From assembly GCA_035551935.1 (NCBI GenBank), contig DASZMJ010000188.1:1-29144 (forward strand): a stretch of 29,144 nucleotides of DNA, read 5' to 3'. Under the pieces are notes generated by a model. That model was not told the origin of the DNA and did not search any database. It saw only the letters and a program-made list of their open reading frames with translations. Shown here piece by piece: positions 1-8,037 of this stretch. The position numbers were made by a program, and so were the translations under genes. This DNA comes from DASZMJ01 sp035551935. Lineage in GTDB: Bacteria; Planctomycetota; Planctomycetia; Isosphaerales; Isosphaeraceae. How positions within the stretch are numbered: the first letter of the stretch is position 1; each line of letters begins with the position of its first letter.

Positions 1-2
1 TG

Positions 3-104
3 CTCCACGTCCGGGCTCTCTACCTCAACGACCAGTGGGAGGAGTTCCACGAGCACCGTGTGGAGAGGGAGCAAGCCCGACTGTACACGAGACCTGCGGC
101 ATAG
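3..104 (+). CDS. C-terminal end of an unrecognised protein cut by the window edge
   Basis: An open frame enters from the left edge and ends with TAG at 102-104. The 33 visible residues include RALYLNDQWEEFHEHRVERE, a charged, helical, protein-like stretch that does not look like a chance frame in GC-rich DNA. The style recalls the C-termini of some planctomycete transposases (ISKra4-like), but this is only an impression from a short tail. No inverted repeat typical of an IS end is evident at once after the stop; the nearby palindrome at 161-224 belongs to an intergenic repeat family seen elsewhere in the window. Function is left open. Confidence 0.45.
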   Translation, partial: LHVRALYLNDQWEEFHEHRVEREQARLYTRPAA

Positions 105-160
105 CGCTCAGCGGGTTACGCCCAATTGAGAAGGAACGGGGCTCGTCCCTCACTTCGGGT

Positions 161-224
161 GGGTGGCACGCCCTGCAAGGGCGTGGTCCGCGGCCCGGCC
201 ACGCCCTTGCAGGGCGTGCCACCC
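161..224. repeat. Paired-hairpin intergenic repeat, family A, copy 1
   Basis: Two perfect 26-nt inverted arms (161-186 and 199-224) flank a 12-nt spacer. Each arm contains its own palindrome, CACGCCCT-GCA-AGGGCGTG, so the element can fold either as one long stem or as two short hairpins. A second copy lies at 7952-8016, with an extra A in one arm matched by an extra T in the other. This copy lies in the gap between the truncated left-edge gene and the 3' end of the DUF2807 gene. Confidence 0.85.
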
Positions 225-324
225 GACCACGGACCGTTTCTGCGTGGTCAGACCACTACGACGACCACGGCGATTCGCTCCGTTCGAATCGAATCAGAAA
301 GGCCGCGGGGGAGCGATTCGTCCC

Positions 325-1062
325 TCACTTCGACCCTCCGTAGGAGACCTTGCCGACGCCGGAGGTGGTGACGGAGCGCCCGGAGGGGGAGCCGGCGACG
401 TCGAGGTGGCTGGCGCCGGAGATGTCGCCGGCGACGGACTTCGAGGCGTGGACCTTGGCGTCCGAGGCGCCGGAGAGGTCGGCCTTGGCCGACTCGACGG
501 CCAGCTCGGCGGCCTCGACGTGGGAGGCGCCGGAGGCGTCGAGCGTCAACGACGTGCCCTTGCCCTTGGCGGTGACGCGGGAGGCGCCGCTGGCCGTGAC
601 CTTGACCTCCTTGGCGTCGATGCCCGTGGCCGAGACGTTGCCGGCGCCGCTGGCCTCGATCGTCATCGCGTCGGAAGCGGCGACGGTCGCGTCGATCGTC
701 GAGGCGCCGTCGGCCTCGAGGGCATCGAGCTTGGTCGCGGTGATCGTCGCGGTCAGGGGCTTCTTCGTGCTGTAGGACGTCCCGTCCCTGGCCCGCACGA
801 CGAGCCGGCCGTCCTCGACCTTCGTCTCGATCAGCGGGATGATGTTGTCGTCGCCTTCGATGACGACCTCGGTCTTGTCGCCGACCTTGACCGTCGCCTT
901 GATTGCGCCGCCGACCTCGACGGCGTGGAACGTGTCGACCTTGCGCGTCTCGGTCTTGGAGACCCCGCTGCCTTGCAGGGCCGGCCCGGTGATTTGCAGG
1001 TTGCAGCCCGCCACGGCGACTGTCGCCATCGCCACCGCCAGCGTCATCCACGTCGATCGCAT
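325..1062 (-). CDS. DUF2807 (auto-transporter adhesin head GIN domain) lipoprotein
   Basis: A 245-residue protein with a lipoprotein signal at residues 1-20: Met-Arg-Ser-Thr, a hydrophobic stretch rich in Val and Ala, and the lipobox VAGC with Cys20 as the likely lipid anchor. Residues about 40-240 show the DUF2807 pattern: an opening FHAVEVGGAIKATVKVG segment, a GDDNIIPLIET segment, then repeated ASGAS-type turns (TIEASGAGNVSA, TVTASGASRVTA-like) every 15-20 residues, which fits a right-handed beta-helix. Members of the family are secreted or surface lipoproteins with no proven enzymatic role. Its 3' end faces the repeat at 161-224; its 5' end diverges from the membrane-protein cluster at 1271. 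A later ATG at codon 6 (MTLAV) is an alternative start. Confidence 0.85.
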   Translation of the reverse strand: MRSTWMTLAVAMATVAVAGCNLQITGPALQGSGVSKTETRKVDTFHAVEVGGAIKATVKVGDKTEVVIEGDDNIIPLIETKVEDGRLVVRARDGTSYSTKKPLTATITATKLDALEADGASTIDATVAASDAMTIEASGAGNVSATGIDAKEVKVTASGASRVTAKGKGTSLTLDASGASHVEAAELAVESAKADLSGASDAKVHASKSVAGDISGASHLDVAGSPSGRSVTTSGVGKVSYGGSK

Positions 1063-1182
1063 CGGATTGTCCCCCGTTGTCGCGCCCCCGGCCAGGACCG
1101 GTCGGCCGGCCCCCTGCTCCCTTGTTCGTCCCCCGCCGCCGAATCTTCCGGGCGAATGCCGGCGACCCTTCCGGCGTCTAAC

Positions 1183-1257
1183 TCGTAGCAGGCACGCTCC
1201 GCGTGCCGTACGCTCTTCCCTCGAAGCACCACGGCACGCGGAGCGTGCCTGCTACGA
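1183..1257. repeat. Paired-hairpin intergenic repeat, family B, copy 1
   Basis: Two perfect 27-nt inverted arms (1183-1209 and 1231-1257) with a 21-nt spacer. Each arm contains the palindrome GGCACGC-TCC-GCGTGCC, so it has the same long-stem or double-hairpin architecture as family A but unrelated sequence. It lies between the divergent DUF2807 gene and the membrane gene at 1271, ending only 13 nt before that ATG, so it would occupy the 5' leader of that gene. A degraded second copy is at 11241-11317. Confidence 0.85.
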
Positions 1258-1270
1258 AGAGGGCCTGCCG

Positions 1271-2764
1271 ATGCGACGCCCGAGCCTCTCCGCCCTTGCC
1301 CTGCCGGCCACCGCATTGCTGGCGGGGTCGGGCTTCGCGGCCCTACGATACGCGAACGGGGCGATCTCCGCCGCGGCCTTCCTGATCACCTGCGCCATCC
1401 TCGCCCTCGCGACCGTCGGCGCCCTGTGCCGGCCTCGGGGCCGGCGGGCGGGGTGGATCGGCTTCGCCCTCTTCGGCTGGGGCTACATGGCGCTGGCCTT
1501 CGGCCCGTGGGACTCCGACACGCTCCTGCACCTCCTACCGACCTCGCGGGCGCTCGAAGCCTTGCGACACCGACTCAAGGTGCCCGAGGCCAAGCGAGCT
1601 CCGGCGCCCCATCTCGGCAGCTTCGGCAGCTACGGCATGATGCAACTCCCGGTCGATCCACCCCCTCGGATCCAGCCTCAGCCGGACAATGCGGCGAGCC
1701 CTCGCATCGTCCTCGCCCAGATGATATCCGGGCCCCTTCGCTATGCGGTGAGACCCGGAGAGCCGGGCTTCATGGGCTACCCGATGCCCGCCCCTCGCGT
1801 GCGTTACGAAGACAGCTTTGCCCTCTTCGGCCAATGCCTCTGGGCCTTGCTGGCCGCCTGCGTCGGGGGCGTGGCGGCCCACGTGCTCTCTTCAACCTCA
1901 AGGGAGGCGACCGTGCCGGATCGCGATTCCCGATCGAGCTCCCCGGCCGACGACCGGAGGGGCAGGCGACGCGGGCTGTCGGTGCTGAAGTTGATGGGGG
2001 TCGTCGTCGCGGTGGCGCTCGGTTTGGCGGCGCTGCGCAACGCCTCGGTCATGCTCGCCGGCGTCCTCTTCTTGATCGCGTGCGGCGTGCTCGGCCTGGC
2101 CGTGCTGGGCGCCCTCTGCCGGCCGGCGGATCGGCGTGCCGGCTGGCTCGGCTTCGCCCTCTTCGGCTGGGGCTACATGGCGCTGGCCTTCACGCCGTTG
2201 CTCGAATATGAGACCGCCTTCGGCCTCTCCCGGCGGCCCGCGCTCGCCACGGCGGAACTCCTCGAGGCCCTCTTTGTCAAGGTCCCCTCCCTCCGCGGTG
2301 CCGGCGCGCACATCTACGATGCCGAACTCCGCACCCTCGCGGTCCAGGCGGCGCTGGAGAAGCCCGTACCGATACCGTTCAAGGAGGAGACTCCGCTGTC
2401 CGATGTCGTCAAGTACATTCACCGCGCCACCGTCAGCCCCGACCTGCCCGATGGCATCCCGATTTACGTCGATCCGGCCGGCCTTCAGGAGCAGGACAAG
2501 ACGATGGAATCGACGGTCAGCCTGGACGTCAAAGGCGTCCCCCTGCGGACCTCGCTGGCGCTCATGCTGCGGCAGCTCGACCTGGACTATCGAGTCAAGG
2601 AGGGCCTCCTGTATATCCTCTCGAGGTCCGACGATCAGTTCACGGCCGCGGAATACGGCCCCTTCCAGCGCATCGGCCACAGCCTCTTCGCCCTCCTCGC
2701 CGGCTGCCTCGGCGCCTTCGCCGGCCCGCTCGTCGCCGGCCGACGAACTGAGGGAGGATCGTGA
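1271..2764 (+). CDS. Two-module membrane protein with STN-like domain (modules 1 and 2 of five)
   Basis: A 497-residue protein I do not recognise as a named family. It contains two copies of a module: a helix pair near the start, a third helix with the signature GFALFGWGYMALAF, a variable loop beginning with a helix of the type LPTSRALEALRHRL, and a last helix LFALLAGCLG or LWALLAACVG. Module 1 spans residues 1-215, then a basic Ser/Arg-rich linker, then module 2 from about 232. In module 2 the loop (about 361-452) carries an STN-like fold: a TPLSDVVKYI helix, IPIYVDPAGL, TVSLDVKGVPLRTSLALML, and DYRVKEGLLYI. That pattern is known from secretin/TonB N-terminal short domains, but no secretin or barrel follows. 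Start chosen at 1271 because the N-terminus MRRPSLS matches that of the next gene. The longer open frame upstream runs antisense to the lipoprotein gene. Confidence 0.7.
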   Translation: MRRPSLSALALPATALLAGSGFAALRYANGAISAAAFLITCAILALATVGALCRPRGRRAGWIGFALFGWGYMALAFGPWDSDTLLHLLPTSRALEALRHRLKVPEAKRAPAPHLGSFGSYGMMQLPVDPPPRIQPQPDNAASPRIVLAQMISGPLRYAVRPGEPGFMGYPMPAPRVRYEDSFALFGQCLWALLAACVGGVAAHVLSSTSREATVPDRDSRSSSPADDRRGRRRGLSVLKLMGVVVAVALGLAALRNASVMLAGVLFLIACGVLGLAVLGALCRPADRRAGWLGFALFGWGYMALAFTPLLEYETAFGLSRRPALATAELLEALFVKVPSLRGAGAHIYDAELRTLAVQAALEKPVPIPFKEETPLSDVVKYIHRATVSPDLPDGIPIYVDPAGLQEQDKTMESTVSLDVKGVPLRTSLALMLRQLDLDYRVKEGLLYILSRSDDQFTAAEYGPFQRIGHSLFALLAGCLGAFAGPLVAGRRTEGGS

Positions 2765-2766
2765 CG

Positions 2767-4098
2767 ATGCGACGACCGGGCGCCTCGACCGTCGGCCTGC
2801 TGGGTGTGCTCTTGCTGGCCGGATTGGGCTTCGCGGCCTTGCGGTTCAACTCGGCGATCGTAGCGGGCGTGGCGTTCCTGGCGACGTGGACCATCCTGGC
2901 GCTGGGGGCCATCGGGGCGTGCTGCCGGCCGGCGGGGAGGCAGGCGGGCTGGATCGGCTTCGCGGCGTTCGGCCTGGGCTACATGGTCCTGGTCTTCGGC
3001 CTCCGCAACCCGAGCCCGTACCAGAACGCGCTGCCGACGACTCAGTTGCTCGAGGCCCTGCGGACGCGCCTGGAGATGCATCGGCCCAAGTCCAATCTCA
3101 CCTATTATCCGGTCGACCCCAACGACCATTTCCTCGTGCTCGGCCATGGTTCCTGGGCCTTGCTGGCCGCCTGCGTCGGGGGCCTGACGGCCCACACCTT
3201 CTTCGGCAGGGGAACGTTCCCGAGCGACGTAGAGGCCCGACCTGCGGCCACCGCACCGGCACCGATGCCGCCGGCTCGCGGCCGATCGAGACGACGGCGC
3301 GGGCTGTCGATCCTGTGGTGGATGGGCGTCGTCGTCCTGGTGGCGCTGGGCCTGACGGCGCTGCGCAACACGTCGGCGATCATGGCAAGCGTCGTCTTCC
3401 TCGTGACGTGCGGCGCGCTGGGCGTGGCCCTCCTCGGCGCGTTCGGGATGCCCGCGGGCCGGCGACTCCCCTGGATCGGCGCGGCCCTGTTCGGCTGGGG
3501 CTACATGTCGCTGTCCTTCGCCTGGATCTTCCCCTACGACAACAACCACTGGGAAGCCTCCCCGCGGCCGACGCGGGCCACGACAATGCTGCTGGAGGCC
3601 GCGTTTCGCCACGTCCCCTTCGTCCGCGGGGGAAACTCGCGCGAGGACTGGTCCCTCAATCGTCGCATCGAGGACGCCCTCGACAAGCCGGCGTCGATCC
3701 GCTTCGCGGAGCCGACCCCCCTGGAGGACGTCATCACGACGATTCGCGGCGCCACCGTCGGGCCCGACTTCCCCGCCGGCATCCCGATCTGGGTCGACCC
3801 CTACGGCCTCCAGGAGCAGGACAAGACGTTGGAATCGACCGTCACCCTCGATCACATGGAGGGCGCCCCCCTGCGGACCTCGCTGCGGCTCATGCTGAAG
3901 CAGCTCGACCTCTATTATGTTGTCGGCGAAGGTATTCTCAAAATTATATCCATAAGCGATGATGACCTCCGCCTTAATCCTGCGCCCCCCGACGACTTCC
4001 TCCGCATCGGCCACAGCCTCTTCGCCCTCCTGGCCGGTTGCCTCGGCGGGCTGGCGGGGCTCGTCGTGGGGGCATGGCGCGAGAAATCGGCGGCTTGA
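2767..4098 (+). CDS. Two-module membrane protein with STN-like domain (modules 3 and 4 of five)
   Basis: A 443-residue paralogue of the gene ahead of it. Module 3 (residues 1-155) has GFAAFGLGYMVLVF and WALLAACVGG; after a basic linker, module 4 (about 175-443) has GAALFGWGYMSLSF, an STN-like loop at about 305-394 (TPLEDVITTIRGATV, IPIWVDPYGLQEQDKTLEST, PLRTSLRLMLKQLDLYYVV), and FALLAGCLGG. A GTG at 2761 overlaps the previous stop (GTGA) and could be used, but the ATG at 2767 gives the shared MRRP start and puts GGGAGG at 2752-2757 nine bases upstream. The tight spacing implies co-translation with the previous gene. Around 3915-3970 base composition is briefly more AT-rich than the surroundings. 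Function unknown; likely an inner-membrane protein with the STN-like domain outside the cytoplasm. Confidence 0.7.
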   Translation: MRRPGASTVGLLGVLLLAGLGFAALRFNSAIVAGVAFLATWTILALGAIGACCRPAGRQAGWIGFAAFGLGYMVLVFGLRNPSPYQNALPTTQLLEALRTRLEMHRPKSNLTYYPVDPNDHFLVLGHGSWALLAACVGGLTAHTFFGRGTFPSDVEARPAATAPAPMPPARGRSRRRRGLSILWWMGVVVLVALGLTALRNTSAIMASVVFLVTCGALGVALLGAFGMPAGRRLPWIGAALFGWGYMSLSFAWIFPYDNNHWEASPRPTRATTMLLEAAFRHVPFVRGGNSREDWSLNRRIEDALDKPASIRFAEPTPLEDVITTIRGATVGPDFPAGIPIWVDPYGLQEQDKTLESTVTLDHMEGAPLRTSLRLMLKQLDLYYVVGEGILKIISISDDDLRLNPAPPDDFLRIGHSLFALLAGCLGGLAGLVVGAWREKSAA

Positions 4099-4177
4099 GC
4101 CTTGCGGCGCGGGGCGTTCCGGGGTGAAGTGGAGGGATGAGTACGAAAGGGTTCGGACTCAACGGGGGGGTGAAGCC

Positions 4178-4819
4178 ATGAGAGCGCCCCGGTTCTCGAT
4201 CAGGGGTTTGATGGGCGTGGTCGTCGCGGCGGCGGTGGGGGTCGCGGCGCTGAGGTTCGCCAACGAATGGTGGGCGGGGGGGCTGTTCCTGGCGACGCTC
4301 GGGGTGCTCGGGCTGGCGATCCTGGGCGCCGTCTATCGCCGCGGGGCGAAGCGGGCCGGCTGGCTCGGCGCGGCGTTGTTCGGCTGGGGCTACCTCGCCC
4401 TGGCGCTCGCTCCCTGGGCCGTGGCGACGAGTGCGCCGGGCCTGCCGACGACGATGCTCCTGAACCTCCTCTACGCGCGGGCCCATCCGAACCAGGCGTC
4501 GACGACCTCGCAACAAGTGTACGATCTCCTGATCAACGGCATCGCGACGACCACGCCGCCCGCCACCGCCCCCACGCCCTGGGGCCCCATGCCGATGCCG
4601 GCGAACCCGCCCGGGTACGCCGTGGCCGGGCTCAACTCTACGCCGACGCTGACCTGGGCCCTGACGACCACGCCCGCCGCGCCCCCGGAGCCCTTCCTGC
4701 GCGTCGGGCATTGCCTCTGGGCCTGGCTGGCGGCCGTCGTCGGCGCGATCGCGGGGCGCATCTTCTTCGCCACGAAGGGCGAGCCGTCCGCGAGCGTCGC
4801 GACGGGCGGCACACCTTGA
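4178..4819 (+). CDS. Single-module membrane protein (module 5 of five)
   Basis: A 213-residue protein containing one copy of the membrane module found in the two genes upstream: an opening helix pair (LMGVVVAAAVGVAALRFAN and LGVLGLAILGAVYRR), the signature helix GAALFGWGYLALALAPW, the motif LPTTMLLNLL, a Pro/Thr/Ala-rich loop without an STN-like domain, and a closing helix GHCLWAWLAAVVGAIAG. The ATG at 4178 is chosen because it starts just before the conserved module; the frame is open further upstream but without module-like sequence. It follows the previous gene by 79 nt and probably belongs to the same transcription unit. It looks like a partial copy of the two-module ancestor. Confidence 0.7.
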   Translation: MRAPRFSIRGLMGVVVAAAVGVAALRFANEWWAGGLFLATLGVLGLAILGAVYRRGAKRAGWLGAALFGWGYLALALAPWAVATSAPGLPTTMLLNLLYARAHPNQASTTSQQVYDLLINGIATTTPPATAPTPWGPMPMPANPPGYAVAGLNSTPTLTWALTTTPAAPPEPFLRVGHCLWAWLAAVVGAIAGRIFFATKGEPSASVATGGTP

Positions 4820-4852
4820 GTCGTCGAATCCCGACGCCCACGCCCACGGTGC

Positions 4853-5188
4853 TCAATGGGAACCGACGTCCGATAAACGCCGGAGTTGCTCGGTCACATA
4901 GTCTTCGAGACTCAGTCCCGCTCGGGCCGCCGCGACGCTCAAGGTGCGATGCAACTCGGGCGTGATCCGGGCGACGATCTCGCCGGAGTAGGGTGCCTCC
5001 GGCGGCTCGCCCCGCCCGGCGCAGAAGGCCAGGTAATCCTCCACGGATTCGCGGAAGGCCCGTCGCAACTCCGCCACGGAATCGCCCTGGAACGTGATCA
5101 CGTCACGCGTATTCACGACCTCGCCGTGGAAGACCCCGACTTCGTCGTCGAACGCGACGCGGCCGAGGTAACCCTTATACTCCATCAT
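4853..5188 (-). CDS. hicB: HicB family antitoxin
   Basis: A 111-residue protein with the HicB layout. The N-terminal half (residues 1-65) has the partial RNase-H-like fold signature: YKGYLGRVAFDDEVGVFHGE, then DVITFQGDSVAELRRAFRES and VEDYLAFCA. The C-terminal part (about 72-105) has an Arc/ribbon-helix-helix type DNA-binding segment, GEIVARITPELHRTLSVAAA followed by GLSLEDYVTEQL. In this family the protein neutralises HicA and represses its own operon. The start at 5188 overlaps the end of hicA by 4 nt (ATGA), the normal coupling; a second ATG follows immediately. The antitoxin appears intact although the toxin gene is broken. Confidence 0.9.
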   Translation of the reverse strand: MMEYKGYLGRVAFDDEVGVFHGEVVNTRDVITFQGDSVAELRRAFRESVEDYLAFCAGRGEPPEAPYSGEIVARITPELHRTLSVAAARAGLSLEDYVTEQLRRLSDVGSH

Positions 5189-5439
5189 GGCGTCACCCCC
5201 GCCTCGACCAGGAACCGGCGCACCGATCGCAACGCCCCCTTGCCGGTCTCCTTCCGCGGATGCGGCCGGTGGAACACGGCGCGGACGCCGTTGAGCGCCA
5301 GCCGGATGCGCGAGCCCTCGCCCTCGGTGATCTCGGCACCACGCGCCCGGAGTCAGGACTCGATGTCCGCCCACGCCACGTTGGCCCGCACCGGCTCGGC
5401 GAAGACGGCCAGGAGGATCCGATCGTGCTTCGTGCTCAT
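5185..5439 (-). pseudogene. hicA: hicA toxin gene with an in-frame stop
   Basis: The frame upstream of hicB encodes a HicA-type mRNA interferase: MSTKHDRILLAVFAEPVR, then a WADIES segment, an in-frame TGA at codon 29 (5353-5355), then LRARGAEITEGEGSRIRLAL and VRAVFHRPHPRKETGKG, ending RRFLVEAGVTP. The part after the stop keeps the catalytic-region histidines in HRPHP and the terminal helix, so the loss looks recent. The stop sits where relatives have a Leu in the first helix. Full length would be 84 residues, normal for the family. A sequencing error is the main alternative; a downstream restart would lose the first helix. Confidence 0.85.
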
Positions 5440-5515
5440 CCTCTCGCCAGCGTATCGTCGGGCGGGCGACGTGTCGAGGCGCCGCGACACCGCCAGTCTC
5501 CAGGGACGATCCGTG

Positions 5516-6946
5516 TCATCCCACCAGCGCCTGGATCGGCGTCCCGGTGCTGAGGACGAAGGGGCGGTCCTGGCGGGGGTCGCGGAGGGTCGCGGTGGGG
5601 GAGAGGCCGAGGGCCTGGTAGATGGTGGCGGCGATGTCGGGGGGGGTGACGGGGTCGCGGGAGGGGTGGGCGGCGTAGGAGTCGCTGGCGCCGAAGATCG
5701 CGCCGGCGGGGAGGCCGCCGCCGGCGAAGAGGGCGGAATAGCAGTGGGGCCAGTGGTCGCGGCCCCCCTTGTCGGCGCCGGCGCTACTGGTGATCTGGCC
5801 GACCTTGGGGGTCCGGCCGAACTCGCCCATGGCGACGACGAGCGTCGAGTCGAGCAGGCCGCGTTGTTGCAAATCCTCCAGCAACGCCGAGAAGGCGCGG
5901 TCGAACATCGGCAGGATCGAGCGCTTCAACAGCGGGAAGTGCTGGCGGTGGGTGTCCCAGGTCTGGTCGTAGCGGGCGCCGGTGCAGACGGTGACGACGC
6001 GGACGCCGGCCTCGATCAGGCGACGGGTGAGCAAGAGGCACTGGCCCAGGTGCGGCAGGCCGCCGAACTGGCGGGCCTCTTTCTTGCGGGGGTTGGCCGG
6101 GTCGAGGCCGTAGCGCTCGCGGACCGATTGCGGCTCCTTGGAGAGGTCGAAGGCGCGGCGGGCCTCGGGGCTGGCGATCAGGGAGAACGCCTTGCGGTAA
6201 TGGGCGTCGAGCCCCTCGACGGCCTCACCGTCGCCGAGGGTCCGATCCAGCGCGTCGAGCAGCGACCGCCGCCGCGCGACGCGATCCAAGGGCAGCTCGC
6301 GCGGGAGGTCGAGGCCGGGGACCTTGTAATCCGGCAGGCTCGGGTCGCCGGTGACGAAGGGGTCGGCCCCGGTGCCGAGGAAGCCGGCGTCCTGGCCGGG
6401 CAGGAAGGAGCCGTTGTTGCTCATCCAGTCGGGCGTCTGCACGAAGTCGGGCAACGGTCGCCCGGACGGGCGGAACTTCGCCAGCACGGCGCCGATCGGC
6501 GGGAAGTTGTCGGGCGACGGGGCCGTGATCAGCCGCCCGCCGACGACCGGGTCGCGGCCGGTCAGGGCGTAGTAGGCGCCGGCGTTGTGGTCGGCGATCG
6601 TGTGGTGGATCGACCGGACGATCGTCAGGTGGTGGGCCTGTTTGGCGAGCATCGGCAGGTGCTCGCAGAACGAGAGGCCGGGGACGGTCGTGGCGATCGG
6701 CCGGAACTCGCCGCGGACCCCCTCGGGCGCATCCGGCTTCATGTCCCAGAGGTCCTGGCCGGCCGGGCCCCCTTCGAGGACGAACAGGATCAGCGACTTC
6801 GCCTTCGACCTGGATGCCTCGCCCGCGCGGAGCAGGTCGGGCAGGCCGAGCCCGAGGCCCAAAGCCGCCGTCCCGCCGACGCGCAGCAGGTCGCGGCGGC
6901 TCAGGCCGTCGCACAGCCGCCGCGGCCTCGCGGTGATCCGAAGCAT
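5516..6946 (-). CDS. DUF1501 family Tat-exported protein
   Basis: A 476-residue DUF1501 protein, a family very abundant in planctomycetes and related in fold to the alkaline phosphatase/sulfatase superfamily. Near the N-terminus is a twin-arginine signal (LSRRDLLRVGG followed by a Gly/Leu-rich helix). Family landmarks follow: SLILFVLEGGPAGQDLWDMK, ADHNAGAYYALTGRDP, an MSNNGSFLPGQ segment, TGARYDQTWDTHRQHF, VVAMGEFGRTPKV, GGRDHWPHCYSALFAGGGLP, and a C-terminal PPDIAATIYQALGL. These Asp/His-rich motifs are likely metal ligands. Family members usually sit beside a DUF1549/DUF1553 cytochrome-type gene; none is present here. It is divergent from the sigma gene at 7145 across about 200 nt and precedes hicA on the same strand by 76 nt. 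Confidence 0.93.
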   Translation of the reverse strand: MLRITARPRRLCDGLSRRDLLRVGGTAALGLGLGLPDLLRAGEASRSKAKSLILFVLEGGPAGQDLWDMKPDAPEGVRGEFRPIATTVPGLSFCEHLPMLAKQAHHLTIVRSIHHTIADHNAGAYYALTGRDPVVGGRLITAPSPDNFPPIGAVLAKFRPSGRPLPDFVQTPDWMSNNGSFLPGQDAGFLGTGADPFVTGDPSLPDYKVPGLDLPRELPLDRVARRRSLLDALDRTLGDGEAVEGLDAHYRKAFSLIASPEARRAFDLSKEPQSVRERYGLDPANPRKKEARQFGGLPHLGQCLLLTRRLIEAGVRVVTVCTGARYDQTWDTHRQHFPLLKRSILPMFDRAFSALLEDLQQRGLLDSTLVVAMGEFGRTPKVGQITSSAGADKGGRDHWPHCYSALFAGGGLPAGAIFGASDSYAAHPSRDPVTPPDIAATIYQALGLSPTATLRDPRQDRPFVLSTGTPIQALVG

Positions 6947-7144
6947 GAGGGCCGGCCTCCGAGGGATGTCGCCGTCCGGGGTGGGGGGCGCGGTCGGGGG
7001 GAATCGACACTTCGTTTTATCCCGAAACGGCCCCGGGCACAAGCGCGGCCGTCGGCCCGGCGGGATCGGCGGATCCGGATATCGGGCCCGCTCGCGGTAC
7101 AGTAGATCGGCGATGTCCGTCCCAAGCCGACGCGCGAGGCCCCC

Positions 7145-7885
7145 GTGTCCGAGCCCCAGGCCACACCGGCATCGAAGGCGCCGTTCCCGACGACCCGATG
7201 GAGCCGGGTGGCCCTCGCGGGCGACCCGGCCGACCCGGGAGCGGAGGAGGCGCTGGCGGATCTGTGCGCGGCGTACTGGTATCCGCTCTATGCCTTCGTC
7301 CGCCGCAAGGGCTCCGGGCCCGACGAGGCCGCGGACCTCGTGCAGGGGACGTTCGCGACGTTGCTGGCGCGCGACGGCCTCTCGCACCTCGACCCGGACC
7401 GGGGCCGGTTCCGGTCGTACCTGATGGCCGCCTGCGCCCACCACATCGCCGACGCCCGCGATCGCGACCACGCCGCGCGTCGCGGCGGCGGCCGGGCGGC
7501 GATCTCGATCGACCGCCTCCAGGCCGAAGGCCGCTACGGATTGGAGCCGGCCCACGACTTGACCGCCGAGCGGCTGTTCGATCGCCGCTGGGCCACCGAC
7601 CTCCTCGAGCACGCCCTCGGCCGCCTCGAGGCCGAATCGGCCGTCGCGGGCAAGGCGGACCTCGTCGCCCGACTCTTGCCGACGCTGACCGGCGGGCGCA
7701 GCATGGCCCGTTACGGCGCGATCGCCGCCGAGCTCGGCATGACCGAGGGGGCCGTCAAGATGGCCGCCTCCCGCCTCCGGCGCCGCTACGGCGAGCTGCT
7801 CCGCGACGAGATCGCCCGCACCGTCGCCGACCCGGCCGACGTCGAGGACGAGCTCCGGTCCCTCTTCGCCGCCCTCGCCCCGTGA
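7145..7885 (+). CDS. ECF-type RNA polymerase sigma factor, paired with a kinase
   Basis: A 246-residue ECF sigma factor. The N-terminal TTRWSRVALAGD motif is typical of the planctomycete group linked to Ser/Thr kinases. Region 2 follows (LCAAYWYPLYAFVRRKG, DEAADLVQGTFATLLAR, RGRFRSYLMAACAHHIAD), then a linker, and region 4 near the C-terminus with a helix-turn-helix (YGAIAAELGMTEGAVKMAAS, LRRRYGELL). The start is a GTG; no better ATG lies in frame upstream. It precedes the kinase gene at 8038 with a paired-hairpin repeat between them. The expected role is promoter selection under control of the neighbouring kinase. Confidence 0.92.
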   Translation: MSEPQATPASKAPFPTTRWSRVALAGDPADPGAEEALADLCAAYWYPLYAFVRRKGSGPDEAADLVQGTFATLLARDGLSHLDPDRGRFRSYLMAACAHHIADARDRDHAARRGGGRAAISIDRLQAEGRYGLEPAHDLTAERLFDRRWATDLLEHALGRLEAESAVAGKADLVARLLPTLTGGRSMARYGAIAAELGMTEGAVKMAASRLRRRYGELLRDEIARTVADPADVEDELRSLFAALAP

Positions 7886-7951
7886 GCCGGCGCGGATTCG
7901 TGTGACCTTCGGATACGATTCCCGTTCTCTTGGGTAGAGGCCGCCGCCGTT

Positions 7952-8016
7952 GGGTGGCACGCCCTGCAAAGGGCGTGGGCGGGGCCCGGACACGCCCTTT
8001 GCAGGGCGTGCCACCC
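7952..8016. repeat. Paired-hairpin intergenic repeat, family A, copy 2
   Basis: Inverted 26-nt arms at 7952-7977 and 7991-8016, perfectly complementary, with a 13-nt spacer. Compared with copy 1 (161-224), the left arm has gained an A (GCAAAGGGCG) and the right arm a matching T, so pairing is preserved. Four T residues follow the right arm (8017-8020), so on the plus strand the element could act as a terminator after the sigma gene; the kinase ATG is 22 nt downstream of the arm. Confidence 0.85.
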
Positions 8017-8037
8017 TTTTCCTGGGGAGGCCCGACG

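Noticed and set aside
839..1270. In-frame extension of the first membrane gene upstream to 839
   Set aside because: It runs antisense to the lipoprotein gene and through the family B repeat; the start at 1271 gives the N-terminus shared with the next gene.
4886..7105. 739-codon plus-strand frame opposite hicB, hicA and DUF1501
   Set aside because: Its sequence is Gly/Arg/Ala-rich antisense noise, while the minus strand carries recognisable families.
6947..8014. Long in-frame minus-strand extension of the DUF1501 gene to 8014
   Set aside because: It is antisense to the ECF sigma gene and the Tat signal sits at the chosen start, so the extension is a shadow.
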